Made by a program: the position numbers and the translations under genes. 15,227 nt of DNA from HGM04593 sp045646845 (GTDB lineage: Bacteria; Bacteroidota; Bacteroidia; Bacteroidales; Bacteroidaceae): NCBI GenBank assembly GCA_045646845.1, contig JAZRLO010000046.1:1-15227 (forward strand), given 5' to 3'. Within the stretch, counting starts at the first letter, position 1; each line of letters starts with the position of its first letter. Positions 7,614 to 14,866 of this stretch are shown piece after piece. The notes under the pieces are model-generated. The model was not told the origin of the DNA. It made no database searches and saw only the letters and a list, made by a program, of their open reading frames with translations.

Positions 7614-8354
7614 CTACTCTCCTCTCTCTGCACCGCGAGCCAATGTACGGAACACCTCGTCCATAGACTCTGCGGCAAATTGTTTTTTCAGTCGTGCAGG
7701 AGTATCAAGTGCACACACCTTGCCATCAACCATTATTGATACGCGTGTACAGTACTCAGCTTCGTCCATATAATGAGTGGTAACAAATATGGTAATGCCA
7801 TTCCCGGCAGCCTCATATATCATCTCCCAAAACTGGCGACGTGTTACGGGGTCAACGCCACCAGTAGGTTCGTCCAGGAACACCACATCGGGGCGATGGA
7901 TTGTAGCAATGACAAACGACAGTTTCTGTTTCCAGCCAAGCGGAAGCGAGCCAACGAGAGTATTGCGCTCCGAAGAAAAATTCAAGCGCTCAAGCAACTC
8001 CGTTGCACGCTCATTGGTCTGCTTTGCCGTAAGTCCGTATATCCCTGCAAAGAGACGCATATTCTCCCACACTGTAAGGTCATTGTAGAGCGAGAAACGC
8101 TGACTCATATAGCCGATATGACGTTTAATCAGTTCTCCCTCGGTACGCACATCAAAGCCTGCCACCGTGCCGCTACCCGATGTAGGGTAACTCAAGCCAC
8201 AGAGCATACGCATAGCTGTCGTCTTGCCGGCACCGTTTGCTCCAAGAAAGCCGAATATCTCACCGCGGCGCACATCGAACGAAATGTGGTCAACAGCTGT
8301 GAAATCGCCGAAACATTTGGTAAGGTCACGCACCGAAATTACTATATCGTTCAT
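7614..8354 (-). CDS. ABC exporter ATPase, YbhF C-terminal-half-like
   Basis: This 246-residue ABC nucleotide-binding protein powers the two permeases. Visible motifs are Walker A GANGAGKTT (38-46), the Q-loop glutamine in GYMSQRF (Q85), a non-canonical signature LPLGWKQ (137-143) in place of LSGGQ, Walker B VVFLDEP (157-163) and the H-loop in TTHYMDEAE (H194). The unusual signature is as I recall it from the C-terminal half of enterobacterial YbhF, which is a tandem ATPase; here the two halves are separate genes. The start overlaps the previous stop (ATGA), which indicates coupling. It complements its partner: this subunit has intact Q and H loops but a weak signature. Confidence 0.93.
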   Translation of the reverse strand: MNDIVISVRDLTKCFGDFTAVDHISFDVRRGEIFGFLGANGAGKTTAMRMLCGLSYPTSGSGTVAGFDVRTEGELIKRHIGYMSQRFSLYNDLTVWENMRLFAGIYGLTAKQTNERATELLERLNFSSERNTLVGSLPLGWKQKLSFVIATIHRPDVVFLDEPTGGVDPVTRRQFWEMIYEAAGNGITIFVTTHYMDEAEYCTRVSIMVDGKVCALDTPARLKKQFAAESMDEVFRTLARGAERGE

Positions 8355-9250
8355 CGTTTCATCAGTTTAATAAACATATCTTCAATTGTTGGTTTTACCG
8401 GAGAAATCTCTATACCTTCAACATCGGCAAGCGCATTCTTGAATTTCATTTCATCAAACCCTTCACCGGCAAGCAAGTGGTGCTTCTCGCCAAAGGGATA
8501 GCAATCATCTACACCATTCACTTGGCGTGCCCGCTCCAGCAAGGCAAACATATTTTTGGCACTGATGCCGTAGAGAGGTCTATCAAATCCCTGCACAATC
8601 CCTTCGGGGGTGTCAATATCCAATATACGCCCCTCACTGCAAAGGGCTATATGGTCGCAACGGCTCGCCTCGTCCATATATGGCGTTGAAACAAGAATGG
8701 TTATCTCACGCTCCTTCAATCTTGCAAGCATATCCCAAAATTCACTACGCGACACCGCATCGACACCCGTTGTAGGTTCATCCAGGAACAGGACACTTGG
8801 ATTATGAATCAAAGCACACGAGAGCGCAAGTTTCTGCTTCATACCGCCCGAGAGTTTGCCGGCACGACGCTTACGGAACGGTTCTATCTGTTTGTATATA
8901 GGTGCAATAAGTTCGTATGACTCCTCAATTGTAACACCAAACATAGCCGCAAAGAATTGCAGATTCTCTTCGACCGACAAATCGGGATATAGCGAGAAAC
9001 GGCCTGGCATATAACCTACGCGGGAGCGGATAGCAAGATATTCATCCCTTATATCGTATCCATCAACCGTGGCACTGCCGGAATCGGGATTAATCAGCGT
9101 TGTAAGCAGCCTGAAGAGCGTAGTCTTGCCAGCACCGTCCGGACCGATAAGGCCAAACAGTTCACCTCGCTCAACGGAGAACGATACACCTTCGAGCGCC
9201 TTTACATTTCCGTAACACTTCGATAAATTTTGTACTTCAATGACAGCCAT
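8351..9250 (-). CDS. ABC exporter ATPase, YbhF N-terminal-half-like
   Basis: This is a 299-residue ABC ATPase. Walker A GPDGAGKTT (36-44), signature LSGGMKQ (133-139) and Walker B VLFLDEPTTGVD (153-164) are canonical. Two catalytic positions are not: the Q-loop glutamine is glycine (GYMPGRF, G83) and the H-loop histidine is proline (VSTPYMDEA, P190). About 70 C-terminal residues beyond the core form a regulatory or dimerisation tail that ends in a TIEDMFIKLM motif typical of this drug-exporter subfamily. Paired with the next ATPase it should give one competent and one degenerate ATP site. It begins one base after the stop of the membrane-fusion gene. Confidence 0.93.
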   Translation of the reverse strand: MAVIEVQNLSKCYGNVKALEGVSFSVERGELFGLIGPDGAGKTTLFRLLTTLINPDSGSATVDGYDIRDEYLAIRSRVGYMPGRFSLYPDLSVEENLQFFAAMFGVTIEESYELIAPIYKQIEPFRKRRAGKLSGGMKQKLALSCALIHNPSVLFLDEPTTGVDAVSRSEFWDMLARLKEREITILVSTPYMDEASRCDHIALCSEGRILDIDTPEGIVQGFDRPLYGISAKNMFALLERARQVNGVDDCYPFGEKHHLLAGEGFDEMKFKNALADVEGIEISPVKPTIEDMFIKLMKR

Positions 9251-9251
9251 A

Positions 9252-10136
9252 CTACAAGATAACTTCGCCAGTCAAGCCAATTTTCAATCGTCCATCATTT
9301 TCAACGGCAATCTTTACTGCATATACCAAGTTGGCACGTGATTCCTTTGTCTGGATTGTCTTTGGAGTAAACTCACTCTCTGATGATATCCATGTAATGC
9401 GACCCACATAATTGTAACGCTCGTCACCACCGAAGTCGGCAACAACAGTCACCTCGTCACCCAGATTAACTTTTGCAAGCTGCTCTGAAGTAAAGTAAGC
9501 GCGGAGGTATGTTTGGTTAAGGTCGGCAACCTTCATAAGGGGTTTACCGACTGTTGCCAGTTCGCCGGCCTGAGCGTATTTTACAAGCACAGTCCCACTG
9601 ACAGGCGACACAATACTGCATTTTGTGATTTTATCGTCAAGAGCTGCTATCTGCGCCTCTAAAGCCAGTAAATTATTATTGATAGTTGTTGTATTTTTAT
9701 CAAGTGTTGATAATGTGGCATCCCGTTGAGTCTCCAGAATTTTAATCTGCGCCTCTATATCATCGTACTGTTTTTGTGTTGCCGCACCATCTTTGAGCAT
9801 ATTCTCCACACGGCGAAGTTCGCTTTTATGTTTTGCAATCTGCTCACGTAGCGATGCCACCTGTATCCTTACATCGGGGAGCGAGCCAAGCAAGGCAGAA
9901 TGCTGCGCCAAAAGTTGTTTACGTTGCAGATGCAACTGCACACTGTCAATTGCACCAACCGGTTTATCAGTTTCCACAATCGACCCTTCAACAACATCAA
10001 AGTCGAGAATTTTTCCGTTAGCCTCTGACGATATTACAACCTCAGTAGCCTCAAATGTGCCTTGTGCATCAAATTCGGGTTCTTTGCCACACGACACAGC
10101 AAGCATCATTGCTGCGATATATACAATTCGTTTCAT
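9252..10136 (-). CDS. HlyD/YbhG-family membrane fusion lipoprotein
   Basis: This 294-residue periplasmic adaptor bridges the ABC permease and the outer-membrane channel. Its N-terminus has a lipoprotein signal with lipobox LAVSC (Cys16), so the mature protein is lipid-anchored. Next come a biotinyl-lipoyl-like half (ANGKILDFDVVEGSIVETDKPV, about 39-60), a long alpha-helical hairpin (about 66-170) and the second lipoyl half (IVSPVSGTVLVKYAQAGELATVGKPL, about 175-200). Last is a beta-barrel domain (LRAYFTSEQLAKVNLGDEVTV and on) ending KIGLTGEVIL. Length is typical of YbhG-like adaptors. It starts 3 bp after the outer-membrane gene stop, in an operon with the TolC-like gene. Confidence 0.93.
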   Translation of the reverse strand: MKRIVYIAAMMLAVSCGKEPEFDAQGTFEATEVVISSEANGKILDFDVVEGSIVETDKPVGAIDSVQLHLQRKQLLAQHSALLGSLPDVRIQVASLREQIAKHKSELRRVENMLKDGAATQKQYDDIEAQIKILETQRDATLSTLDKNTTTINNNLLALEAQIAALDDKITKCSIVSPVSGTVLVKYAQAGELATVGKPLMKVADLNQTYLRAYFTSEQLAKVNLGDEVTVVADFGGDERYNYVGRITWISSESEFTPKTIQTKESRANLVYAVKIAVENDGRLKIGLTGEVIL

Positions 10137-10139
10137 ATC

Positions 10140-11417
10140 TTATTGATTTAATGTTGTCTTTAATCTGTAAATTGCTTGTAAAAGTTCAATTTCGTGAGTA
10201 CTGCGGGCGAGTGCAGCATTCGTTTCATCAGTAATCTTGCACAACAGGTCCGTGGCATCTATCACCCCATTCTCAAGTTGCGATTCAGCAGCCATACGCA
10301 CCCTGCGACGTAGCTCAACAATGCGCTCATCATCCTCTACAGCCTTACGTAAACGCGCTATCTCGCCATTGTCCTGAGTTGTCTGCATCCGGGTATTGAA
10401 GAGAAAGACATCACGCTGAACGGCAATCTGCAGTTCTGCGGTTTTGAGTTTTTCAAGATTATTCTTCATGGTGTAGAATGCACCGATGTTCCATGACATA
10501 CGCACACCTATAATAGCATTAAACGACCAATCGGTCGAAACCATACTCTTGAACATATCCATGCCGGGATAGCCATAATACCCTTGCGCAAATGCCGAAA
10601 ATCGCGGCATAACCGAATTGTTTATCGCCTCGCGCTGTGCAACAAGTTTGTTCTCCTGTGCATCAAACAGTTTCAACTCCGGACGTGCCGATGTACTCGA
10701 CAGCACCTCACACATAGCCGGTCGCTCTAACTTTTCAGTTAGAAGCTTCTTTCCAATAAAGAGCTCCAACATGCGTCGGAAACTTGCACGTGACGACTCG
10801 ACCTGCCCCATAGTTTGCCGAGCAGAAAGCAGTTCCGCCTCCACTGCATCAACATCGGCCTGACGGGCTGTGCCATTGATATAACAGGACTGCATCCGCT
10901 TCAAATTGCTCTCCAAGACCGTAATTAATCCCTTTGTCTGTGCCATACGTTCATCGAGTAACAAAATACCGAAATAGAGATTATCTACTCTTGATTGCAA
11001 GTCATAGAGTGACACATCTACACGACTGCGCTGTTCTGCAGCCTCCGCTTCAGCAATGGCCATGTTCGCCTTTGAAACCCCGCCATCCCAAATATTCTGG
11101 GATACATCAATCATAATTTTGTACTGGTCGCGACGAATACCGGCCATCTCAATACCGTTTGCGTCCAATATAGCATTAAACGCCTCAGGATAAGTAGGGG
11201 TTGCCGACTGATAGGTTGCCTGGCCCGACAACACCACCTGTGGAATCCAGGCACGCGCCGCATTGGAGATATTATACTGTTCAGTCTGCGATATTAAATC
11301 GTACTGTCTGATTTCAGGATAGTGCTCACGAGCAAGACGGCGGCACTCGTCTAACGACTGCGCACCTGCAGACAGAGCAACTATCAAAGCAATAAACGCA
11401 ATTTGTAATCGATTCAT
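10140..11417 (-). CDS. TolC-family outer-membrane efflux protein
   Basis: This 425-residue outer-membrane channel component has a signal peptide (MNRLQIAFIALIVALSAGAQ) followed by SLDECRRLAREHYPEI, the usual start of an OEP domain. Two repeats of long coiled-coil helices flank short beta-strand stretches (IPQVVLSGQATYQS; PRFSAFAQGYYGYPG), as in TolC. It should form a trimeric channel accepting cargo from the adjacent adaptor. I use the ATG at 11417; a TTG one codon upstream also opens the frame. It begins 4 bp after the regulator stop. Enterobacterial ybhGFSR operons lack a dedicated channel and rely on TolC, so this operon is more self-contained. Confidence 0.93.
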   Translation of the reverse strand: MNRLQIAFIALIVALSAGAQSLDECRRLAREHYPEIRQYDLISQTEQYNISNAARAWIPQVVLSGQATYQSATPTYPEAFNAILDANGIEMAGIRRDQYKIMIDVSQNIWDGGVSKANMAIAEAEAAEQRSRVDVSLYDLQSRVDNLYFGILLLDERMAQTKGLITVLESNLKRMQSCYINGTARQADVDAVEAELLSARQTMGQVESSRASFRRMLELFIGKKLLTEKLERPAMCEVLSSTSARPELKLFDAQENKLVAQREAINNSVMPRFSAFAQGYYGYPGMDMFKSMVSTDWSFNAIIGVRMSWNIGAFYTMKNNLEKLKTAELQIAVQRDVFLFNTRMQTTQDNGEIARLRKAVEDDERIVELRRRVRMAAESQLENGVIDATDLLCKITDETNAALARSTHEIELLQAIYRLKTTLNQ

Positions 11418-11421
11418 CAAT

Positions 11422-12060
11422 TTATTGTTTTTTAATTCTACGCAATATTGTTTCTATATTCTCAGCCTTGCGCTGTGAGAGAAAACGAGTCCTGTCAGCC
11501 ATCAAATCACCCATAAGTGGTTCCATGAACGGATAGGCAAGAAAAGTAAAGGCGTTCATAGACATAATACTGATGAACAACATCTTGACATCAACTTTAT
11601 CCATCTCACCTCGCTCGGCTGCAAGGTCTATTTCAAGCTGCAAATCACGATACATCGTCTCAATGACGACTCCGGCACGCTTATAAAAAACCTCATAGCG
11701 CTCGGGGCGTGCAACAATCTCATTGATTATGAATCGCGGTAACAGCGGGGTCTCTGCCACAAAGTCGAAATGGGTTGCCACTCCCCCTATTATTCGCTCC
11801 ACTATCGGAAGTTTAGGGTCACCCATTATGGCAAACATCGAACGCGACATCGTAGCAAACTTTTCATCCACAATGCGCTCAAAAAGCTGTTCCTTTGTAC
11901 GAAAATAGTAGTGCAGCATTGCGTGCGTTACGCCAGCAACCTTAGCAATGACTGTCGTACGCGCCCCATCATACCCCTTCGTCAAAAACTCTTGCTCAGC
12001 TGCTGCAAGTATCTGTTGCTCTTTGGTCTTAACCACTTGATTATCCATACATTCCATCAT
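11422..12060 (-). CDS. TetR/AcrR-family repressor, CecR-like position
   Basis: This 212-residue TetR-family regulator has an N-terminal helix-turn-helix at about residues 34-57 (TVIAKVAGVTHAMLHYYFRTKEQLF). The HYYFRTKEQLF tail is the family hallmark. The C-terminal ligand and dimer domain is helical and ends FLSQRKAENIETILRRIKKQ. It is first in the exporter operon, as cecR is in enterobacteria, and so probably represses its own transcript until a ligand binds. ATG codons occur at 12060, 12057 and 12048; a GTG at 12066 also opens the frame. The palindrome at 12062-12086 and the promoter just upstream support a start at 12060 or slightly later. Confidence 0.92.
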   Translation of the reverse strand: MMECMDNQVVKTKEQQILAAAEQEFLTKGYDGARTTVIAKVAGVTHAMLHYYFRTKEQLFERIVDEKFATMSRSMFAIMGDPKLPIVERIIGGVATHFDFVAETPLLPRFIINEIVARPERYEVFYKRAGVVIETMYRDLQLEIDLAAERGEMDKVDVKMLFISIMSMNAFTFLAYPFMEPLMGDLMADRTRFLSQRKAENIETILRRIKKQ

Positions 12061-12061
12061 T

Positions 12062-12086
12062 AACACTATTGTTTAACAATTTTGTT
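12062..12086. promoter_or_regulatory. candidate TetR operator
   Basis: Two 12-bp arms, AACACTATTGTT (12062-12073) and AACAATTTTGTT (12075-12086), are inverted repeats with 10 of 12 matches around one central base. The core ATTGTT-T-AACAAT is perfect. It lies between the predicted transcription start (about 12084) and the regulator start codon, so bound repressor would block the operon. Confidence 0.6.
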
Positions 12087-12090
12087 AGTA

Positions 12091-12122
12091 CAAAACTATG
12101 GATTTATTATTTATCACACAAA
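12091..12122 (-). promoter_or_regulatory. promoter of tetR-exporter operon
   Basis: On the minus strand, the -33 TTTG (12119-12122) is followed by 20 bp and the -7 TAGTTTTG (12091-12098). Both match the Bacteroidetes consensus exactly. Initiation is expected near 12084, inside the palindrome at 12062-12086. Confidence 0.75.
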
Positions 12123-12156
12123 TAAATATGAAAAAATCTTCAATTATGATGAATAT

Positions 12157-12219
12157 ACATTCTACTCAACATCCCAAAAACACACCCGCATCATCAGCGA
12201 AGCGAGTATTTATAAGTTT
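12157..12219 (+). pseudogene. possible relic of a second terminase 3' end
   Basis: One frame reads TFYSTSQKHTRIISEASIYK. The terminase at 3250-5262 ends SSHNTNKRTRIVSEASI. The shared TRI(V/I)SEASI is backed by nucleotide similarity (about 18 of 23 bases over GCATC..AGCGAAGC.AG.AT). No ATPase or nuclease motif precedes it, so at most a short decayed tail remains. The match is short and could be chance. Confidence 0.3.
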
Positions 12220-12297
12220 AGCCTGTTTGTATTCCTATTACAAGCATCCACAGCATAAGCACGACTGTTTAAAACTACATACCGAGAATCAAAACAG

Positions 12298-12384
12298 ATG
12301 GAATATAAAAAGGAAATGAAATGGGAAAACCGTTCCGAAGTAATGTTCGACTATTCACTGATACCCGAGAATCAGATAAAATAA
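12298..12384 (+). CDS. possible 28-codon small ORF
   Basis: An ATG-to-TAA frame encodes MEYKKEMKWENRSEVMFDY plus nine more residues ending IPENQIK. The composition looks protein-like, but there is no recognisable family, promoter or ribosome binding site. It is followed 23 bp later by a terminator. It may be the 3' relic of a larger gene rather than a working small protein. Confidence 0.3.
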   Translation: MEYKKEMKWENRSEVMFDYSLIPENQIK

Positions 12385-12407
12385 CCTCCCTCCAGGCTCC
12401 AGAATGC

Positions 12408-12445
12408 AAAAATCCACACAATATTCAATTGTGTGGATTTTTTTT
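12408..12445. terminator. bidirectional terminator
   Basis: A perfect 15-bp stem, AAAAATCCACACAAT (12408-12422) with ATTGTGTGGATTTTT (12428-12442), has a 5-nt loop and a T run to 12445. It ends the minus-strand transferase gene, whose stop is 15 bp away, and anything transcribed rightward from the intergenic region. Confidence 0.85.
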
Positions 12446-12459
12446 GAACCATATGGCAT

Positions 12460-14127
12460 TTATCTCTCTACTTTATCCCTGAAAAGAGAGTTCAGCTGAA
12501 CATCATGGTGCACCTTGAATGTACTTCCAAGGATATCCATTACCGAGAGAACAAAATCATTGGTCGAAAAATCCTTGTCAACATATTTCCTTATCCGCTC
12601 CACCTCAGCCGGGAACCTCTGCTTATACTTGTCCGAAACATACACCATGAACGGTATCTCGTGACCATACTTTGATGAAACATCGTTGGCATACTTGCCA
12701 TGACCGACATAATCGGCAGAACTGCGGTAAAGGTCAATGGAATGGTCGGGGAAGAAGAAAAGCAGAGTCTCCTCATTCTCGAACTGTCTGATTATCTCAC
12801 TGACCACATAATCGGTATATAGAACAGAGTTGTCGTAATAGGCACGGTTTTCGCGCTGGCTATTAGGAAAACTACTGTATTCCGCAGGCTTGAATTTGTC
12901 GAACTCTTCAGGGTAACGCTCGTTGAACTGATAATGCGAACCCATCAGATGAACAAAATAGAAACTCTTATCACCCTCAAGAACCCTACCGCGTATCTCT
13001 TCAATCAAAGGCAGCACCTCCTCATCATGAGACTTGTGACGCCTTCCTACATTTTCGGAACTTGTAAAATGCTCCTCCTTGCACAGTTCTGCATAACGTG
13101 TTACAAGGTTGTCGTTAAGTCCGCTACGGCTCTGGTTCGAAACCCAATAGGTGTTATATCCCAAAATATTCACAATCTCGGGAAGCGAAGGACAGAGATG
13201 CCACTCCTTGCCATGGAACATGCCGCTCTTATATACGCTCAACAGACAACTGAAACTTGTTATGGTAGCCAAAGCCGGTGACTTCACATCGTTGTATAGA
13301 ACAAGCTCACCCTTTCCCGAAGACTGCAACTTTTCCAAAAGCGGATTCGTTTCCTTTTCATAACCATACAGCGAACAGTTATAACGCGACAGCGATTCAC
13401 CTATTACAACTACCACATTTGCAGGATGCTTCCGTGCGTTTATGTTCATCTCCGGGTTAGTAAGGTGCTCCCTCAAATCAGGGACAGGCTCAACTTCATT
13501 GAAGATCATCATCTTACCAAGATAAACCTCTTTCCATATTTCCGGACTCGTCGCAGAAGTAAATGCACCCAAAACAAGCAGAGTGACCAAGGTACGGTCA
13601 ACAAACCTGTTCTTCAACTTCGGCAGCCTATTCTTTATTACGAACACCAATGCAGCGACAATTGAAAGACAACCTACTATAGAAAGCACCATAAGAGGAG
13701 AAAGATAGAATGACAGATACTCCTCCACCTCTACATAATTGGTTGAAAGTACAATACCGGCAAAGTCCACATTGAACCTCGACTGATAGACCATGGCGCA
13801 GAAACAATCAACTACAAATACAATTCCGGCCGTGGACAACAGCAGCGAAAGATAAGTCCGCCGCAACAACTTGCTTTTTATGGCAGTTGCAATGGAAGCA
13901 AAAAGGAATGCCAGAAAAAATGAATGAAGGAACAGTTTTGCCTTTAGGATAAAACTTACCGGGACATAAAACAAATCCACGGCATTGAACAGGAACAGCA
14001 AAGAAAGGAACAGATAAAGATTCCGTTCAAAAGGCTTCTGCAAGAAAGAATAAAGTTTCCCGAGAAGAGACTTAACACGTAAAAACGCATTACATCCTTT
14101 ATCGTTATCCTTTTGCTTAAAATCCAT
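12460..14127 (-). CDS. membrane phosphoethanolamine transferase-like (EptA/CptA, sulfatase fold)
   Basis: This 555-residue inner-membrane enzyme has five N-terminal transmembrane segments (about 36-55, 63-84, 92-113, 141-164 and 179-192), then a periplasmic alkaline-phosphatase-fold domain. Metal-site motifs are VVVIGESLSRYNCSLYGYEK (E244), SPALATITS as the probable nucleophile region (T288 or T290), FFPDHS (D461, H462) and GHGKY (H476). HLMGSH at 393-398 also fits the family. Such enzymes move phosphoethanolamine from phosphatidylethanolamine onto lipid A, core sugars or other envelope glycans, and can confer cationic-peptide resistance; the acceptor cannot be told here. I use the ATG at 14127, because the frame opens three codons earlier only with TTG and the promoter supports this start. 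It is monocistronic. Confidence 0.88.
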   Translation of the reverse strand: MDFKQKDNDKGCNAFLRVKSLLGKLYSFLQKPFERNLYLFLSLLFLFNAVDLFYVPVSFILKAKLFLHSFFLAFLFASIATAIKSKLLRRTYLSLLLSTAGIVFVVDCFCAMVYQSRFNVDFAGIVLSTNYVEVEEYLSFYLSPLMVLSIVGCLSIVAALVFVIKNRLPKLKNRFVDRTLVTLLVLGAFTSATSPEIWKEVYLGKMMIFNEVEPVPDLREHLTNPEMNINARKHPANVVVVIGESLSRYNCSLYGYEKETNPLLEKLQSSGKGELVLYNDVKSPALATITSFSCLLSVYKSGMFHGKEWHLCPSLPEIVNILGYNTYWVSNQSRSGLNDNLVTRYAELCKEEHFTSSENVGRRHKSHDEEVLPLIEEIRGRVLEGDKSFYFVHLMGSHYQFNERYPEEFDKFKPAEYSSFPNSQRENRAYYDNSVLYTDYVVSEIIRQFENEETLLFFFPDHSIDLYRSSADYVGHGKYANDVSSKYGHEIPFMVYVSDKYKQRFPAEVERIRKYVDKDFSTNDFVLSVMDILGSTFKVHHDVQLNSLFRDKVER

Positions 14128-14151
14128 TATATCCAATTTTGTTTCCGATTA

Positions 14152-14183
14152 CAAAATTAAACATATATTCTAAACTACACAAA
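14152..14183 (-). promoter_or_regulatory. promoter of transferase gene
   Basis: On the minus strand, TTTG (14180-14183), a 20-bp spacer and TAATTTTG (14152-14159) give a perfect Bacteroidetes promoter. The leader to the ATG at 14127 would be about 18 nt. Confidence 0.75.
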
Positions 14184-14434
14184 TAAAACAGAAAGCATTG
14201 TACCTTTAAGGGGTCAACGTAAAAAGTTTACCCGGAAGAATTTCAAATACTAAAGGTGAAACTCGCCTATATATATTAATAAAGGTACAGCACCATTATA
14301 CGAAGTTGCAAAATCTATAAGAACAGGCTATATTTGTAAGATTCTCACAAGACCACATCCGTGTGGGTTGCGATACAGTTGATACCAGTCAGTTGGTCGC
14401 GCGTTTTCATACAAACTCCCTCCCTGCTAATTTT
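14184..14434. other. intergenic stretch, no gene seen
   Basis: No coding-like frame or tRNA is visible. Small hairpins occur around 14353-14402, for example CACA-TCCG-TGTG and ACCA-GTCAGT-TGGT. The run CGTGTGGGTTGCGATA resembles CGCGTGGGTCGCGATA at 14935-14950 in the hairpin string, so related elements may be scattered here. Confidence 0.4.
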
Positions 14435-14504
14435 AGCCCTTGTCGCCCTTGACAGCTTTATATGACAAAAAAAGGACACCTTTTAAAGTGTCCTTTTGTA
14501 AAAG
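14435..14504 (-). repeat. terminator module, copy 1
   Basis: This segment repeats at 14707-14777 with few differences: AGCCCTT, a short variable part, TTGACAGCTTTA, ATGAC, then a hairpin of AAAAGGACAC (14470-14479) with GTGTCCTTTT (14488-14497). On the minus strand the hairpin ends in a T run, so it is an intrinsic terminator. This copy lacks the adjoining 5S sequence seen at copy 2. Confidence 0.75.
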
Positions 14505-14510
14505 CCCGTC

Positions 14511-14637
14511 ACAGGGGATGTTCATTCATCCCCTGTAGTAGAGTATAGGGATTTCCAAATCCCGAAAAAGAGGAATTCTTATTTCTCGCATCGGGAGATG
14601 CTTATACTCATAGCCAGCGGATTAGGAAATCCACTGG
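14511..14637. repeat. cluster of short perfect hairpins
   Basis: Four independent hairpins lie close together: ACAGGGGATG/CATCCCCTGT (14511-14536), GGGATTT/AAATCCC (14548-14563), GCATC/GATGC (14588-14601) and CCAGCGGATT/AATCCACTGG (14614-14637, one mismatch). There is no coding frame. Their sequences are unrelated, so this is not one repeat family. Confidence 0.65.
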
Positions 14638-14680
14638 AACGAGAACTCTTTATTCTTGATTACAAGTTCCACCAACCTGG

Positions 14681-14710
14681 AATATCCGCTGAGCCAATAT
14701 CCGCTGAGCC
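14681..14710. repeat. tandem 15-bp duplication
   Basis: AATATCCGCTGAGCC occurs twice head to tail (14681-14695 and 14696-14710), leading straight into terminator module copy 2. Confidence 0.85.
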
Positions 14711-14777
14711 CTTTTAGGCATTGACAGCTTTACATGACAAAAAAAGGACACCTTTTAAAGTGTCCTTTTTGTAAAAG
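14707..14777 (-). terminator. terminator module, copy 2 (behind 5S fragment)
   Basis: The hairpin AAAAAGGACAC (14741-14751) with GTGTCCTTTTT (14760-14770) is followed on the minus strand by a T run. It lies 3 bp from the 5S 3'-end sequence at 14773, the same placement the intact 5S has to its own terminator, so it was probably the terminator of a second 5S gene. Confidence 0.7.
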
Positions 14778-14785
14778 TGGCGATG

Positions 14786-14846
14786 CCAACGCGGGGGAGC
14801 GTTGGTTGCGACGACGGGAGCTTTAGCTCCCCAAAGGAGTGCCTTT
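14786..14846. repeat. insert A: three adjacent hairpins
   Basis: CCAACGC/GCGTTGG (14786-14805), GGGAGCT/AGCTCCC (14816-14831) and AAAGG/CCTTT (14833-14846) follow each other inside the first interruption of the 5S fragment. Confidence 0.7.
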
Positions 14847-14866
14847 AGGCCACTACTCTCCCACAA

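Noticed and set aside
5807..8807. Plus-strand ORFs across the permease and ATPase genes
   Set aside because: They are antisense to genes with clear ABC motifs and have no recognisable domains of their own.
14128..14136. TTG start three codons upstream for the transferase
   Set aside because: The ATG at 14127 is a better start, lies at a sensible distance from the consensus promoter, and loses no domain sequence.
14341..14410. Possible tRNA in the hairpin-containing stretch
   Set aside because: There is no T-arm GTTCRA motif, no acceptor stem pairing and no anticodon arm.
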